Source of the DNA: Candidatus Nanopelagicales bacterium
Lineage (GTDB): Bacteria; Actinomycetota; Actinomycetes; S36-B12
DNA: 38,166 bases
Assembly (NCBI GenBank): GCA_017854795.1
Contig: JAFMHB010000014.1
Coordinates: forward strand, 1-38,166
Reading direction: 5' to 3'
The notes below the pieces were generated by a model. It saw only the letters and a program-made list of their open reading frames with translations, was not told the DNA's origin and did not search any database. This document shows, piece after piece, positions 25,697-35,213 of this stretch. The position numbers were made by a program, and so were the translations under genes. Position 1 is the stretch's first letter. Each line of letters begins with the position of its first letter.

Positions 25697-27100
25697 ATGA
25701 CCACAGCGACGGAAGAAACCCAGCTTGATCCACGTTCGCCGCTGGTAAGACTCGCGAAGTTTTTTGACAACGGCGAATTTGTCACGATAACTCCAATCGA
25801 TGACAGCGGTGTTCTCTCAGCGGTAGGTACTGCCCGCGGAGTGCACTGCGTTGCATTCTGCACCGATCCAACCGTGCAAGGTGGAGCAATGGGCTCAGTT
25901 GGTTGTCGAGCTATTGTCACCGCTTACGACCGTGCGCTGGCCGACTCAGCTCCTATCGTTGGCATTTGGCATTCAGGTGGTGCACGCCTGCGTGAAGGTG
26001 TTGCCAGTCTCGACGGTGTCGGTCGCACTTTCCTTTCGATGACCCAGGCAAGTGGCAAGGTTCCCCAAATCTCTATTGTGCTAGGCCCAGCAGCGGGAGG
26101 TGCGGCCTACGGCCCTGCGTTAACCGACATAGTGGTTCTTGGCCCAGCCGGTCGAATTTTTGTTACCGGACCTGAAGTGGTGCGATCCGTGACCGGCGAA
26201 GACGTTGACATGGACCGTTTGGGGGGACCTGAGCCCCATGGCCGTCGCAGCGGTGTTGTTCATATCACCACTGACAGTGAAGACGATGCAATCGAAACGG
26301 GGATCAAACTGGTCAAGCTCCTAGGTCACCAAGGCTCACTTGACCTCAACAGCGTTGACGATCGAGATCTCGGCGCGCTCCTCCCTGAATCATCACGCCG
26401 CGCCTATGACGTACATCCACTGGTGGAAGCTTTCGTTGATCTGGACTCATTCGTTGAACTTCACACGAAATGGTCCCCCAACATTGTTGTTGGCCTTGGT
26501 CGACTTGGTGGCCGAACTGTCGGTGTAGTGGCCAATAACCCCTTGCGACTTGGTGGCTGTCTTGACTCTTCCAGCGCCGAGAAAGCATCACGATTTGTCC
26601 GCATGTGTGACGCCTTCGGTGTACCACTGGTGGTCCTCGTTGACGTACCGGGTTATCTTCCAGGGCTTGGGCAAGAGTGGGAAGGCGTTGTGCGTCGCGG
26701 TGCAAAGCTTTTGCACGCGTTTGCCGAATGTGTGACCCCTCGAGTCACCGTTGTTACTCGTAAGGCCTACGGAGGGGCCTTCGTGGCCATGAACTCATCC
26801 TCCCTGGGCGCAACTAAAGTAATCGCCTGGCCTAATGCCGAAGTAGCCGTCATGGGCTCGGTCGCCGCCATCCGCATTTTGCATCGACGCCGTCTAGCCG
26901 ACGTTCCCGAAGATAGCCGGGAACAGGTTGAACTCGAACTCGCAGCCGAACATGAGGTGATCTCCGGTGGGATTAAACGAGCCGTGGACCTGGGTGTAGT
27001 TGATTGCGTTGTTGACCCAAAACTCACCAGACGAGCCGTAGCTGAAGTTCTCCTGGAGACTCCGGGTGCCCGCGGTGCACACGGCAATATCCCATTGTAA
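25697..27100 (+). CDS. accD: Acyl-CoA carboxylase carboxyltransferase subunit
   Basis: 467 residues from ATG 25697, preceded by CAGGAG (25683-25688). It has the two-lobed carboxyltransferase (ACCT/MCCB) pattern, with glycine-rich oxyanion segments GPAAGGAAYGPALTD in the first half and DVPGYLPGLGQEWEGVVRRG in the second, then RKAYGGAFVAMNS. It transfers carboxyl from biotin to acetyl-CoA (or another acyl-CoA), giving malonyl-CoA for FabD. No biotin-carrying subunit is next to it; the alpha chain at 29579 belongs to another pair by position. Actinobacteria often place this gene directly after fabF. Confidence 0.88.
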   Translation: MTTATEETQLDPRSPLVRLAKFFDNGEFVTITPIDDSGVLSAVGTARGVHCVAFCTDPTVQGGAMGSVGCRAIVTAYDRALADSAPIVGIWHSGGARLREGVASLDGVGRTFLSMTQASGKVPQISIVLGPAAGGAAYGPALTDIVVLGPAGRIFVTGPEVVRSVTGEDVDMDRLGGPEPHGRRSGVVHITTDSEDDAIETGIKLVKLLGHQGSLDLNSVDDRDLGALLPESSRRAYDVHPLVEAFVDLDSFVELHTKWSPNIVVGLGRLGGRTVGVVANNPLRLGGCLDSSSAEKASRFVRMCDAFGVPLVVLVDVPGYLPGLGQEWEGVVRRGAKLLHAFAECVTPRVTVVTRKAYGGAFVAMNSSSLGATKVIAWPNAEVAVMGSVAAIRILHRRRLADVPEDSREQVELELAAEHEVISGGIKRAVDLGVVDCVVDPKLTRRAVAEVLLETPGARGAHGNIPL

Positions 27101-27124
27101 AAAACGCGCCTGTTTGTTGGTGCG
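27099..27124 (-). terminator. Terminator of the DUF3145 gene
   Basis: Read on the minus strand, CGCACC and GGCGCG (one wobble pair) form a stem around AACAAACA, followed directly by six T (complement of 27099-27104). The T-run overlaps the stop of the convergent carboxyltransferase gene. On the plus strand no T-run follows. Confidence 0.65.
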
Positions 27125-27127
27125 GGC

Positions 27128-27661
27128 TTAGGAAACGTTGTGTAGCACCCGAATGTTTGGGTCGCTGTGGGCTATCCGGAATGCTTCAAGTTCCTCATCC
27201 CAGGGTTGCCCGATCAGCCGTCGAATGTCCTCGGTCACAGACTCTCCCGTTGCTGTTGATTGCACAAGCAGACTGCGTAAGCGATCTTCATGCACCATAA
27301 CGTCGCCATGAACACCGATGCTCGCTCGAAATAGCCCAAGTTCAGGTGTCGCGGCAAAACGCTCACCTTCATGACCGGCACTGGGATCCTCGGTTACTTC
27401 GTACCTCACCTGACCAAAAGCCAGCAGTGAACTTGCAATTCGAGCACCCATACCTTGTTTCCCGGCCCAAATTATTTGACTGCGAAGTTGACCAGGAACA
27501 ACTAGCTGTGGCATCCATTCCATGGGAACGTCCGTGCCCAGCACCTTAGCTAGTGCCCACTCAAGGTGGGGGGCGATTGGATTTGGGCACGAGTGAATGA
27601 AAACCACGCCGCGACTCGGAGTGGATTCAGATCCATCCCGCGAATAACTCACTGCTGACAT
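27128..27661 (-). CDS. DUF3145 family protein
   Basis: 177 residues; ATG preceded on its strand by GAGGAGGT. It matches the actinobacterial DUF3145 family: GVVFIHSCPNPIAPHLEWAL at the N-terminus, then VRYEVTEDPS, GLFRASIGVHGDVMVHEDRL and GQPWDEELEAFR. No membrane segment or signal peptide. Function is unknown, but the family is regularly found after the fab cluster, so a role linked to lipid synthesis is possible. Confidence 0.88.
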   Translation of the reverse strand: MSAVSYSRDGSESTPSRGVVFIHSCPNPIAPHLEWALAKVLGTDVPMEWMPQLVVPGQLRSQIIWAGKQGMGARIASSLLAFGQVRYEVTEDPSAGHEGERFAATPELGLFRASIGVHGDVMVHEDRLRSLLVQSTATGESVTEDIRRLIGQPWDEELEAFRIAHSDPNIRVLHNVS

Positions 27662-27949
27662 GTTGACCTCCTCGTTGTGATTGACGCCTTCCCCAGCGAT
27701 TTCACAATCAGGTCAAAACTTATTCAGATCAGCAACTGCTATGACTAACCTAGTGTAACCCAGCACAGCCACATCCCCAGCATTGACTGGAATTCGGACA
27801 CATGCATACTTCTAGGATTCGGAGTCCTCAATATTGTGTGATTACAATCATATGCGCCGAGGTCGCCGAACGGATCGAACTCCACCCGGGGCACTTCGAC
27901 GTGCGACTATAGTTATGAGGGTTTGAGGGGAACGTCAAGTATGCAGTCC
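27662..27949. other. Divergent intergenic region with a near-perfect inverted repeat
   Basis: No gene was found. The promoters of the DUF3145 gene (minus) and the carboxylase operon (plus) should lie here; a possible -10 (TACACT on the minus strand) is near 27755. AGGATTCGGAGTCCT at 27814-27828 is a 15-base near-perfect inverted repeat, and ATTGT/ACAAT flank a spacer just after it. Neither can be tied to a regulator. Confidence 0.35.
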
Positions 27950-27963
27950 ACACGATCGTTAGG
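27950..27963. promoter_or_regulatory. Probable TetR operator before the carboxylase operon
   Basis: The right half CGATCGTTAG is identical to the palindrome at 32556, while the left half is imperfect (CACA in place of CTAA). It ends nine bases before the ATG at 27972, where a bound repressor would block expression. Confidence 0.6.
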
Positions 27964-27971
27964 TAGGTGAC

Positions 27972-29579
27972 ATGCCGGTTATCACGTCTGCGGTCGACCC
28001 AACCTCGGACGCCTTTGCCCGCAACGCGAACAGTATGCGCGGACTTGTCGAAGACTTGCGAGCGCACTTAGCAACAGTTTCTCTCGGAGGGCCGGAAAGC
28101 AGCCGCCTGCGTCATGTTGAGCGCGGAAAACTTCTCACTCGCGATCGCATCGATGCCCTTCTCGACCATGGCTCACCCTTTCTCGAACTCTCCCCTCTGG
28201 CTGCCCTCGGCCTATATGGTGACGAAGCACCTGCTGCGGGCATAGTCACCGGTGTCGGACGCGTACACGGTCGTGAAGTCGTTGTTGTTGCCAATGACCC
28301 AACGGTAAAGGGCGGGACTTACTACCCGATGACGGTTAAGAAGCACCTTCGGGCTCAGGAGGTTGCTTTACATAACTGCCTACCCTGCATTTATTTGGTT
28401 GATTCGGGGGGCGCATTCCTTCCCCTCCAAGATGAGGTCTTCCCAGATCGGGAACACTTCGGCCGTATCTTTTTCAACCAAGCCATCATGTCGGCCCGAA
28501 GCATTCCCCAGATCGCTGCAGTTCTCGGCTCATGCACCGCGGGCGGGGCATACGTGCCCGCGATGAGCGATGAATGCGTGATCGTGCGAAACCAAGGAAC
28601 CATTTTCCTCGGAGGTCCACCCTTGGTGAAGGCCGCGACCGGCGAAGTAGTGACCCCCGAGGAATTAGGAGGTGGGGACCTCCACTCGCGCGTATCAGGT
28701 GTGACCGATCACCTTGCAGAAAACGATAATCATGCTTTGCTCATCGTTCGAGACATTGTCGCCACCCTTCCGCCCTCAGCAAAGGCAGAATGGAGCGTAA
28801 GCGGGAGTCGCGAACCACTTTTCCCCGCTGAGGACCTTTACGGCATCGTCCCCGATGACGCGCGCACCCCCTATGACGTACACGAAATCATCGCGCGAAT
28901 AGTTGATGGCAGTGAGTTCACCGAGTTCAAGTCAGAGTACGGGGAAACAATCGTCACAGGTTTTGCCCGAATCCATGGAAACCAAGTAGGCATCATTGCC
29001 AACAACGGTGTACTGTTTTCAGAGTCAGCCATGAAAGCGGCTCACTTCATCGAATTGTGTGATCGACGCAAGACCCCGCTTATCTTCCTGCAGAATATTT
29101 CCGGATTCATGGTAGGTCGCGAATACGAAGCCGGTGGTATCGCGAAGCATGGGGCCAAAATGGTCGCGGCGGTGGCCTGCGCACGCGTACCCAAATTTAC
29201 CGTCGTTATCGGCGGCTCATACGGAGCGGGTAACTATTCAATGTGCGGACGCGCATATTCACCACGGTTCATGTGGATGTGGCCCAACTCGCGCATTTCC
29301 GTAATGGGTGGTGAGCAGGCCGCCAACGTCCTTGCCACCGTCAAACGGGATCAAGCCGATTCGCGAACACAAGAATGGGCGCAAGAAGACGAAATCGAGT
29401 TCAAAAATGGGGTCCGCGAGAAATATGAATCTCAAGGAAGCCCTTACTATGCGTCAGCTCGACTCTGGGATGACGGCATGATCGACCCGGCGGATACCCG
29501 CCGAGTTTTGGGCCTAGCCATCGCGGCTTCCGCGAATGCGCCCCTTGAGCCCATTTCCTACGGCGTCTTTCGGATGTGA
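27972..29579 (+). CDS. liuB: Methylcrotonyl-CoA carboxylase beta subunit (carboxyltransferase)
   Basis: 535 residues. The MCC-beta pattern is good: an N-terminal [20 protein letters not shown], then STCTAGG-like [36 protein letters not shown] and the C-terminal [17 protein letters not shown] with [13 protein letters not shown]. It carboxylates 3-methylcrotonyl-CoA in leucine breakdown. It overlaps the alpha subunit gene through TGATG, and HMG-CoA lyase follows, as in the Streptomyces accD1-accA1-hmgL locus. A propionyl-CoA carboxylase is the main alternative but fits the neighbours less well. Confidence 0.9.
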   Translation: MPVITSAVDPTSDAFARNANSMRGLVEDLRAHLATVSLGGPESSRLRHVERGKLLTRDRIDALLDHGSPFLELSPLAALGLYGDEAPAAGIVTGVGRVHGREVVVVANDPTVKGGTYYPMTVKKHLRAQEVALHNCLPCIYLVDSGGAFLPLQDEVFPDREHFGRIFFNQAIMSARSIPQIAAVLGSCTAGGAYVPAMSDECVIVRNQGTIFLGGPPLVKAATGEVVTPEELGGGDLHSRVSGVTDHLAENDNHALLIVRDIVATLPPSAKAEWSVSGSREPLFPAEDLYGIVPDDARTPYDVHEIIARIVDGSEFTEFKSEYGETIVTGFARIHGNQVGIIANNGVLFSESAMKAAHFIELCDRRKTPLIFLQNISGFMVGREYEAGGIAKHGAKMVAAVACARVPKFTVVIGGSYGAGNYSMCGRAYSPRFMWMWPNSRISVMGGEQAANVLATVKRDQADSRTQEWAQEDEIEFKNGVREKYESQGSPYYASARLWDDGMIDPADTRRVLGLAIAASANAPLEPISYGVFRM

Positions 29580-31573
29580 TGATGTTTACCAAAGTCCTCG
29601 TGGCCAACCGTGGAGAAATAGCGGTGCGGATTATGCGCACGCTCAGAGACATGAACGTCTCATCGGTTGCTGTATTTAGCGAAGCCGATAGAAATGCTGA
29701 ACATGTTGCAGTCGCCGACGAGTCCGTCCTGATCGGACCAGCGGATGCTGCTCGCAGTTACCTCGACATTTCACGCGTTATCAAGGCTGCCCAGCACACG
29801 GGTGCCCAAGCGATCCACCCCGGTTACGGTTTTCTCTCGGAGAACGCAGACTTTGCGACCGCTTGTGCGGCAGCCGGAATCGTATTTATAGGACCTTCAG
29901 CCCAGACCATCGCCTCAATGGGCGATAAAATTGAGGCCAAGCGGGCAGTTCTGGCTCTCGGGCTGCCCGTGGTCCCAGGATTCAGTGAAGCAGGGGCCGA
30001 CGACACACGTTTGATCGAAGAGGCCAAGAACGTCGGTTTGCCGCTCATCATTAAGCCTTCGGCCGGCGGTGGTGGCAAGGGTATGCGAGTCGTCTATTCA
30101 CTCAACGAACTCCCCGCGGCTTTAGTGTCGGCTCGAAGGGAAGCTATGTCCTCCTTTGGTGACGACTCGCTGCTGTTGGAAAGATTTATTGAAACGGCAC
30201 GACACATTGAAGTTCAGGTCATCGGAGATACATTTGGAACGGTAATCAACGCAAGCGATCGAGACTGCTCACTCCAACGCCGGCACCAAAAAGTTGTGGA
30301 GGAAGCCCCAGCCCCCAACCTCCCGGACAACGTGCGCGCATCAATGCTCAACGCTGCCGTCGAAATAGCACGCTCTGTCAGTTACACGGGCGTCGGCACT
30401 GTGGAGTTCGTCGTTGATGCGCTGAATCCGCTCGACCACTTCTTTTTAGAGATGAACACTCGCCTTCAAGTAGAACACCCTGTAACTGAGATGGTCACGG
30501 GACTTGATCTCGTGGAACTGCAGTTGCGAATTTCGGCGGGTGAGCCACTGCCAATCACGCAGAGCGATGTGCGAGTCACCGGTCATGCTGTGGAGGTTCG
30601 GGTGTATGCCGAAGACGGCAATCACAACTTCATGCCGTCATCTGGCCGGCTAGTCCAATACTCGGTACCTGACAACGTGCGCGTCGACTCAGGCGTCCGC
30701 CAAGACGACGTGATCGGGACCAACTATGACCCGTTGCTTTTCAAGGTCATCGCGCACGCCGATACTCGCGATGAAGCCTTCATTCGCATGGACACAGCGC
30801 TACAGAATTGTGTTGTGCTCGGAGTTGCCAACAACATCTCAGTACTCCGAGCTCTCGTCCAAGATTCGCAGGTTCGCTCTGCGGATCTGAACACTGGACT
30901 CATAGAGTCCCTGGGCTTGGGTCAAACCCCCGTTCACCCGGGCCACCATGAAATTATCGGTGCCGCTCTTGTTCTCACCAATTCACTTACTCCAATTCGC
31001 CCAACCACAGCATGGGCGATCGCTGACGGTTGGCGGGTGGGACAGCACGCGGAAACTTCTTGGACGTTGATCTCCGGCCCCGACTTCCGTACACATGTTG
31101 CTATTTCATCCGACGGGTCCAGTTTTTGGGCCAGTGTTGACGGTGGCAAGCCTGTGCATTGCTCGATCATGCCGCGTCCACCTCGGAAGGACTGCTTCTC
31201 CGTAGTGGTTGATGAATTCGCCAAAGAAGTCACAGTTGTGCTTGATGGCAGCCGAGTTTTGGTCGGTACCGCCGGCTCCTCATGGGAACTAAACCGCGCT
31301 AGTGAAGGTACTCACGATGACTTCACCAGCGGTGAGCGATCTCTGGACCATGTGCGTTCACCGATGCCCGGTACGGTCGTGGTTGTCGAAGTCAAAGTTG
31401 GCGAAACGGTGACAAAGGGTACCGTATTGGCCGTAGTGGAAGCAATGAAAATGGAGTATTCACTGACCGCACCACATGACGGTATTGTCGTCGCAATCAC
31501 AGCTCAGGTGGGGAGCTCTGTCGCCAAAGATGCAGTTTTGGCGGAAGTCAGCCCAAAAAAGATGGACCCGTGA
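29579..31573 (+). CDS. liuD: Methylcrotonyl-CoA carboxylase alpha subunit (biotin carboxylase and biotin carrier)
   Basis: 664 residues from ATG 29579, overlapping the beta stop (TGATG); ATG 29582 is equally possible. The N-terminal part is biotin carboxylase: VLVANRGEIAVRIMR, the ATP-grasp loop SAGGGGKGMR, and FLEMNTRLQVEHPVTE. A poorly conserved middle domain follows. The C-terminal biotin carrier has the target Lys624 in VVEAMKMEY. It carboxylates its own biotin with ATP and bicarbonate, then passes it to the beta subunit. It overlaps the next gene by four bases (GTGA). Confidence 0.93.
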   Translation: MMFTKVLVANRGEIAVRIMRTLRDMNVSSVAVFSEADRNAEHVAVADESVLIGPADAARSYLDISRVIKAAQHTGAQAIHPGYGFLSENADFATACAAAGIVFIGPSAQTIASMGDKIEAKRAVLALGLPVVPGFSEAGADDTRLIEEAKNVGLPLIIKPSAGGGGKGMRVVYSLNELPAALVSARREAMSSFGDDSLLLERFIETARHIEVQVIGDTFGTVINASDRDCSLQRRHQKVVEEAPAPNLPDNVRASMLNAAVEIARSVSYTGVGTVEFVVDALNPLDHFFLEMNTRLQVEHPVTEMVTGLDLVELQLRISAGEPLPITQSDVRVTGHAVEVRVYAEDGNHNFMPSSGRLVQYSVPDNVRVDSGVRQDDVIGTNYDPLLFKVIAHADTRDEAFIRMDTALQNCVVLGVANNISVLRALVQDSQVRSADLNTGLIESLGLGQTPVHPGHHEIIGAALVLTNSLTPIRPTTAWAIADGWRVGQHAETSWTLISGPDFRTHVAISSDGSSFWASVDGGKPVHCSIMPRPPRKDCFSVVVDEFAKEVTVVLDGSRVLVGTAGSSWELNRASEGTHDDFTSGERSLDHVRSPMPGTVVVVEVKVGETVTKGTVLAVVEAMKMEYSLTAPHDGIVVAITAQVGSSVAKDAVLAEVSPKKMDP

Positions 31574-32505
31574 GTCCCGTGCACCGTCCATCACGTGTCT
31601 CGATGGACAATCTGCCCGACCGGGTTCGGATCTGGGAAGTCGGCCCCAGAGACGGATTACAGAACGAAGCCTCAATTATCGAAACCGCAACCAAGATTGA
31701 ATTTATAAACCGCCTAACGGATTCAGGACTACCCGTGGTGGAAGCGACTAGTTTTGTTCGGGCTGACCGAATCCCCCAGTTAGCCGATGGCGCCGAGGTG
31801 ATGGCAGGTATTTCGCGCCGTGCAGGAACTCGGTACCCGGTACTCGTGCCCAACGTTAAAGGTCTCGAAGCGGCAGTGACAGCGGATGCAAAAGATATCG
31901 CGGTTTTTGCGAGTGCAACGGAGACGTTTGCTCAGCGCAACCTCGGCAGGTCTCGCTCAAATCAAATGGAGATGTTCGCCCCTGTATTGGATCGTGCCTG
32001 TGTTGATCAAATCCCTGTCCGAGGTTATGTTTCTATGTGTTTTGGTGATCCTTGGGAAGGATTTGTGGACCCGTCACGGGTCGTAGATGTTTGCGTTGAA
32101 CTCGTCGAGAGAGGATGCAGTGACGTGAGCCTGGGTGACACCATCGGTGTTGCTACACCCGGCCAAGTCCGGCAGCTCATTAACATGCTTGTGGCTGCGG
32201 GAATTGGCGTAGAACGGATTGGCGTGCATTTTCACGATACCTACGGACAGGCATTGTCCAACACTTTAGCGGCCCTACAGAGCGGGGTCTGGACCGTGGA
32301 CGCATCCGCAGGAGGTATCGGCGGCTGCCCATACGCTATATCGGCCACTGGCAACTTAGCAACCGAAGACCTGGTCTGGATGCTCGATGGGCTCGGTATC
32401 GATACCGGAGTAGATCTCGACAAACTCATCACGACATCGCTGTGGCTAGCGGAATATCTCGGTAGACCTGTGCAGTCACGCGTGGGACGCGCGCTATCGA
32501 AGTAG
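31570..32505 (+). CDS. liuE: Hydroxymethylglutaryl-CoA lyase
   Basis: 311 residues from GTG 31570, overlapping the alpha subunit stop; ATG 31603 is possible. TIM-barrel signatures: WEVGPRDGLQNE near the start (catalytic Arg-Asp), the metal-binding GVHFHDTYGQ, and GGIGGCPYAISATGN with the active-site Cys. It splits HMG-CoA to acetoacetate and acetyl-CoA, the last step of leucine degradation. Last gene of the first plus-strand unit. Confidence 0.95.
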   Translation: MSPVHRPSRVSMDNLPDRVRIWEVGPRDGLQNEASIIETATKIEFINRLTDSGLPVVEATSFVRADRIPQLADGAEVMAGISRRAGTRYPVLVPNVKGLEAAVTADAKDIAVFASATETFAQRNLGRSRSNQMEMFAPVLDRACVDQIPVRGYVSMCFGDPWEGFVDPSRVVDVCVELVERGCSDVSLGDTIGVATPGQVRQLINMLVAAGIGVERIGVHFHDTYGQALSNTLAALQSGVWTVDASAGGIGGCPYAISATGNLATEDLVWMLDGLGIDTGVDLDKLITTSLWLAEYLGRPVQSRVGRALSK

Positions 32506-32528
32506 TGCGGATTCCGTTTGCGCATAAG

Positions 32529-32571
32529 TCGACATCGTCGAGAACACCCTGCTACACTAACGATCGTTAGT
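32529..32571 (+). promoter_or_regulatory. Candidate promoter overlapped by a TetR-type palindrome
   Basis: TCGACA (32529-32534) and TACACT (32553-32558) are spaced by 18 bases as -35 and -10 elements. The perfect 16-bp palindrome ACTAACGATCGTTAGT at 32556-32571 overlaps the -10 and likely start point. This is a good repressor layout; the TetR gene at 33816 is in the operon it would control. Confidence 0.75.
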
Positions 32572-32620
32572 TAAAGTCTTTCCTGTTACCAACAACACGT
32601 CCAAGCCCCAAGGAGACATC

Positions 32621-33832
32621 GTGGAATTCGCATATAGCGCCAAAGTCGAGGCACTTCGGGAGCAGGTCACAGATTTCGTTAACAACACGGTTATTCCACT
32701 TGAGCCGGTCTATCAGTCTCAGAAACCTGAAATTGGTCCCTGGGACACCCCTCAGATCATTGAAGATCTCAAGAACCAGGCAAGAGCCCTTGGCCTGTGG
32801 AACCTGTTCCTGCCCGGTGATCGTGGCGCGGGACTAACAAATCTTGAATATGCACCACTCGCTGAGATTTCCGGCCGAAGCCCTTGGATGGCACCGGAAG
32901 CAATGAACTGCTCCGCGCCAGATACCGGCAATATGGAAATTCTCCATCACTTTGCAACCCCTGAGGTACGCGAACTATGGCTACCGCAGCTTTTAGATGG
33001 CAAGATCCGCTCCGTTTACTCAATGACGGAGCCAGCCGTGGCCAGTTCCGATGCGAACAACATCAGCCTGAGAATCACCGAGGAGGGGGAAGGCTTCCGG
33101 GTTAAGGGCCGCAAGTGGTGGTCCAGTGGCGCCATGAGCCCTCACTGCAAGGTTGGCATCGTTATGGGACTCTCTGATCCAGATGGTGAGCGTCACAAGC
33201 GGCACTCAATGATTGTCGTTCCCTTGGATACCCCTGGCGTCAATATTCTCCGATCTACCAGTGTCTTTGGGTTTAGCGATAGCGGCCATGGTGGTCACGC
33301 AGAAATTGAATATGACTGCTGGGTTCCGCGCGACCATCTTCTTGGCGAACTCCACAGCGGCTTTGCGATAGGCCAGGCGCGTCTGGGCCCAGGGCGCATC
33401 CATCACGCAATGCGACTGATCGGTATGGCCGAGCGCGCATTCGACATTATGTGTGATCGTGCCCACAATCGATTCCCATTTGGAAAGGCAATCGCCGAAC
33501 AGGGTGTCTTCCAGGACTGGGTCGCAGAAGCCCGCATCCGAATTGAGCAGGTTCGTTTACTCGTGCTCAAGACGGCTTGGTTAATGGACACGGTCGGTAA
33601 CCGTGGTGCTGCTGTTGAAATCTCTGCCATCAAGGTTGCCGCCCCACACATGGCCCAGTGGGTCATCGATCGGGCAATTGAGACGTGCGGGGGAGCAGGA
33701 GTAAGCCAGGACTATCCACTCGCGGAGCTCTACGCCCAGTCCCGCATGCTCAGTATCGCCGACGGACCAGACGAAGTTCACAAGATGAAGATTGCACGAC
33801 ACGAGCTTCGTCGGTATGCACCCGGTTCCTGA
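32621..33832 (+). CDS. Acyl-CoA dehydrogenase, ACAD10/11-like
   Basis: 403 residues from GTG 32621 after AAGGAG. It follows the acyl-CoA dehydrogenase fold: N-terminal helices, a middle beta domain (VYSMTEPAVASSDANN for the FAD/substrate pocket, KWWSSGAMSPHC), and a C-terminal helical domain ending SIADGPDEVHKMKIARHEL. The ADGPDEVH pattern and length resemble ACAD10/11-type enzymes rather than short-chain ones. It oxidises an acyl-CoA to the enoyl-CoA using FAD and an electron-transfer flavoprotein. Substrate is not clear. The TetR gene starts 17 bases before its stop. Confidence 0.87.
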   Translation: MEFAYSAKVEALREQVTDFVNNTVIPLEPVYQSQKPEIGPWDTPQIIEDLKNQARALGLWNLFLPGDRGAGLTNLEYAPLAEISGRSPWMAPEAMNCSAPDTGNMEILHHFATPEVRELWLPQLLDGKIRSVYSMTEPAVASSDANNISLRITEEGEGFRVKGRKWWSSGAMSPHCKVGIVMGLSDPDGERHKRHSMIVVPLDTPGVNILRSTSVFGFSDSGHGGHAEIEYDCWVPRDHLLGELHSGFAIGQARLGPGRIHHAMRLIGMAERAFDIMCDRAHNRFPFGKAIAEQGVFQDWVAEARIRIEQVRLLVLKTAWLMDTVGNRGAAVEISAIKVAAPHMAQWVIDRAIETCGGAGVSQDYPLAELYAQSRMLSIADGPDEVHKMKIARHELRRYAPGS

Positions 33833-34436
33833 AGCGGCGATCTCAGCCACCGCCGACGAAATTCGCGAGGCAGCGCTTGAACAATTTGCTCGAGATGGTT
33901 ACAGCTCTACCAGCATGCGTGACATTGCCAGTAGCGTTGGCATCAAGGCAGCCAGTCTGTACAACCACTTCGGGTCCAAGGAAGCAATTCTCTGGGATCT
34001 CACGCTTACGGCTTTCGAGGAATTACTGCGGTGTCGAGATTTGGCGATAGCTAATTTGCCAGATAATCCGACTCCACAAGATCGGCTTGCCTGCCTTGTC
34101 ACTTCTCACGTGGCATTTCACGCCCGCAACAGCAATCAAGCGCTTCTGGTAAACAGCCAACTCGCGGCCCTATCAAAAACGCACTATCGCAAAGCTGTTG
34201 CCATGCGTGCACAGTACGAGGCCACAATGCGCGAAGTGATCGATGAAGGCATCACCAAAGGTGTTTTCACAACCATAGATGCGCGGGTAACTACTTTTGC
34301 CATTCTGCAAATGGGAATGGCGGTCTCTGGCTGGTTCCGACCTGAAGGGCCCTTAACCGTCTCGGATCTGTGCGCTATTTACGTTGACCTCGCTGCGAAA
34401 ATGCTCACCCCACTCCCCCTCAAACGCAAGGAATAG
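33816..34436 (+). CDS. TetR-family transcriptional regulator
   Basis: 206 residues from ATG 33816, which overlaps the end of the dehydrogenase gene by 17 bases; the longer TTG reading is unlikely. The N-terminal helix-turn-helix is clear (ALEQFARDGYSSTSMRDIAS, then VGIKAASLYNHFGSKEAIL). The C-terminal ligand domain is helical and resembles TetR proteins that sense acyl-CoA. It is likely the repressor of this cluster, binding the CTAACGATCGTTAG-type sites at 27950 and 32556; a similar TetR gene sits in the Streptomyces leucine locus. Confidence 0.88.
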   Translation: MHPVPEAAISATADEIREAALEQFARDGYSSTSMRDIASSVGIKAASLYNHFGSKEAILWDLTLTAFEELLRCRDLAIANLPDNPTPQDRLACLVTSHVAFHARNSNQALLVNSQLAALSKTHYRKAVAMRAQYEATMREVIDEGITKGVFTTIDARVTTFAILQMGMAVSGWFRPEGPLTVSDLCAIYVDLAAKMLTPLPLKRKE

Positions 34437-34449
34437 AGGAATAAAAACA

Positions 34450-35145
34450 ATGAAACACGATCTGCCACAAGCCGTTCTATTCGACTGGGACGGAACGCTC
34501 ATTGATAGCGGCGACATTCTTCTCCAGTGCTGGCATTCAGTGACAAAAGAGGTGTTGGGTGCACCATTTCCGATCACAGAGGCAGATCGCCGAAAATTTC
34601 TGTCCATGCGCGGAGCAGACAGCTTCCCTTTACTCAGCGATGATCTAGAGGTAGTCGCGAGGCTGAACCGTGGGTTCACCGAGGCCTACCTCACACTGGC
34701 ATCCATCCATGTCCGTCCACAGACGTACAGTCACACTTTGCTGCACACATTGCGATCACACGGAGTGAAGGTGGGCTTGGTAACGTCGAAATCGAGACAG
34801 CGTTTGGAATGTGACCTTGACGTCTGTTGCATGAATGATCTCGTCGATGTCATCGTGACAGGAGACGATGTCACTACCGCCAAACCTGACCCTGAAGGGG
34901 TCAACGCAGCAATGTCAACCTTGGGAGCGAGCACAGAAACAACTTGGATGGTGGGAGATGGCCCCGTCGATGTGCTGGCGGGTAAAGCCGGTGGTCTTCG
35001 GACGGCCGGGATCAGCCACGGACTTCACTCCCATGAAGAACTACTCGGTGTCACACCCGATGTTCTGGTCACAGACCTCGGTGAATTGGCCGCGATCTGG
35101 GGACTCGACCTCCCACAAACATCGGACAACTCCCAGCGCCCATGA
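34450..35145 (+). CDS. HAD-family hydrolase, phosphoglycolate phosphatase-like
   Basis: 231 residues from ATG 34450, 13 bases after the TetR gene; AGAGGAA is the ribosome site. HAD motifs: I, DWDGTLIDSGD; II, VTSKSR; III, KPDPEG; IV, VGDGPVDVLAGKAGG. The Asp-x-Asp pattern fits a phosphatase, with a small helical cap. It is in the middle of an acyl-CoA operon, where no phosphorylated intermediate is expected, so a housekeeping or repair role is possible. Substrate unknown. Confidence 0.85.
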   Translation: MKHDLPQAVLFDWDGTLIDSGDILLQCWHSVTKEVLGAPFPITEADRRKFLSMRGADSFPLLSDDLEVVARLNRGFTEAYLTLASIHVRPQTYSHTLLHTLRSHGVKVGLVTSKSRQRLECDLDVCCMNDLVDVIVTGDDVTTAKPDPEGVNAAMSTLGASTETTWMVGDGPVDVLAGKAGGLRTAGISHGLHSHEELLGVTPDVLVTDLGELAAIWGLDLPQTSDNSQRP

Positions 35146-35213
35146 CATTTCGTGGCTAGAATCAGAGCGCTAGACATTCATTTTGCACATCCGGGGTCAC
35201 GTGGAGGAAAAAC

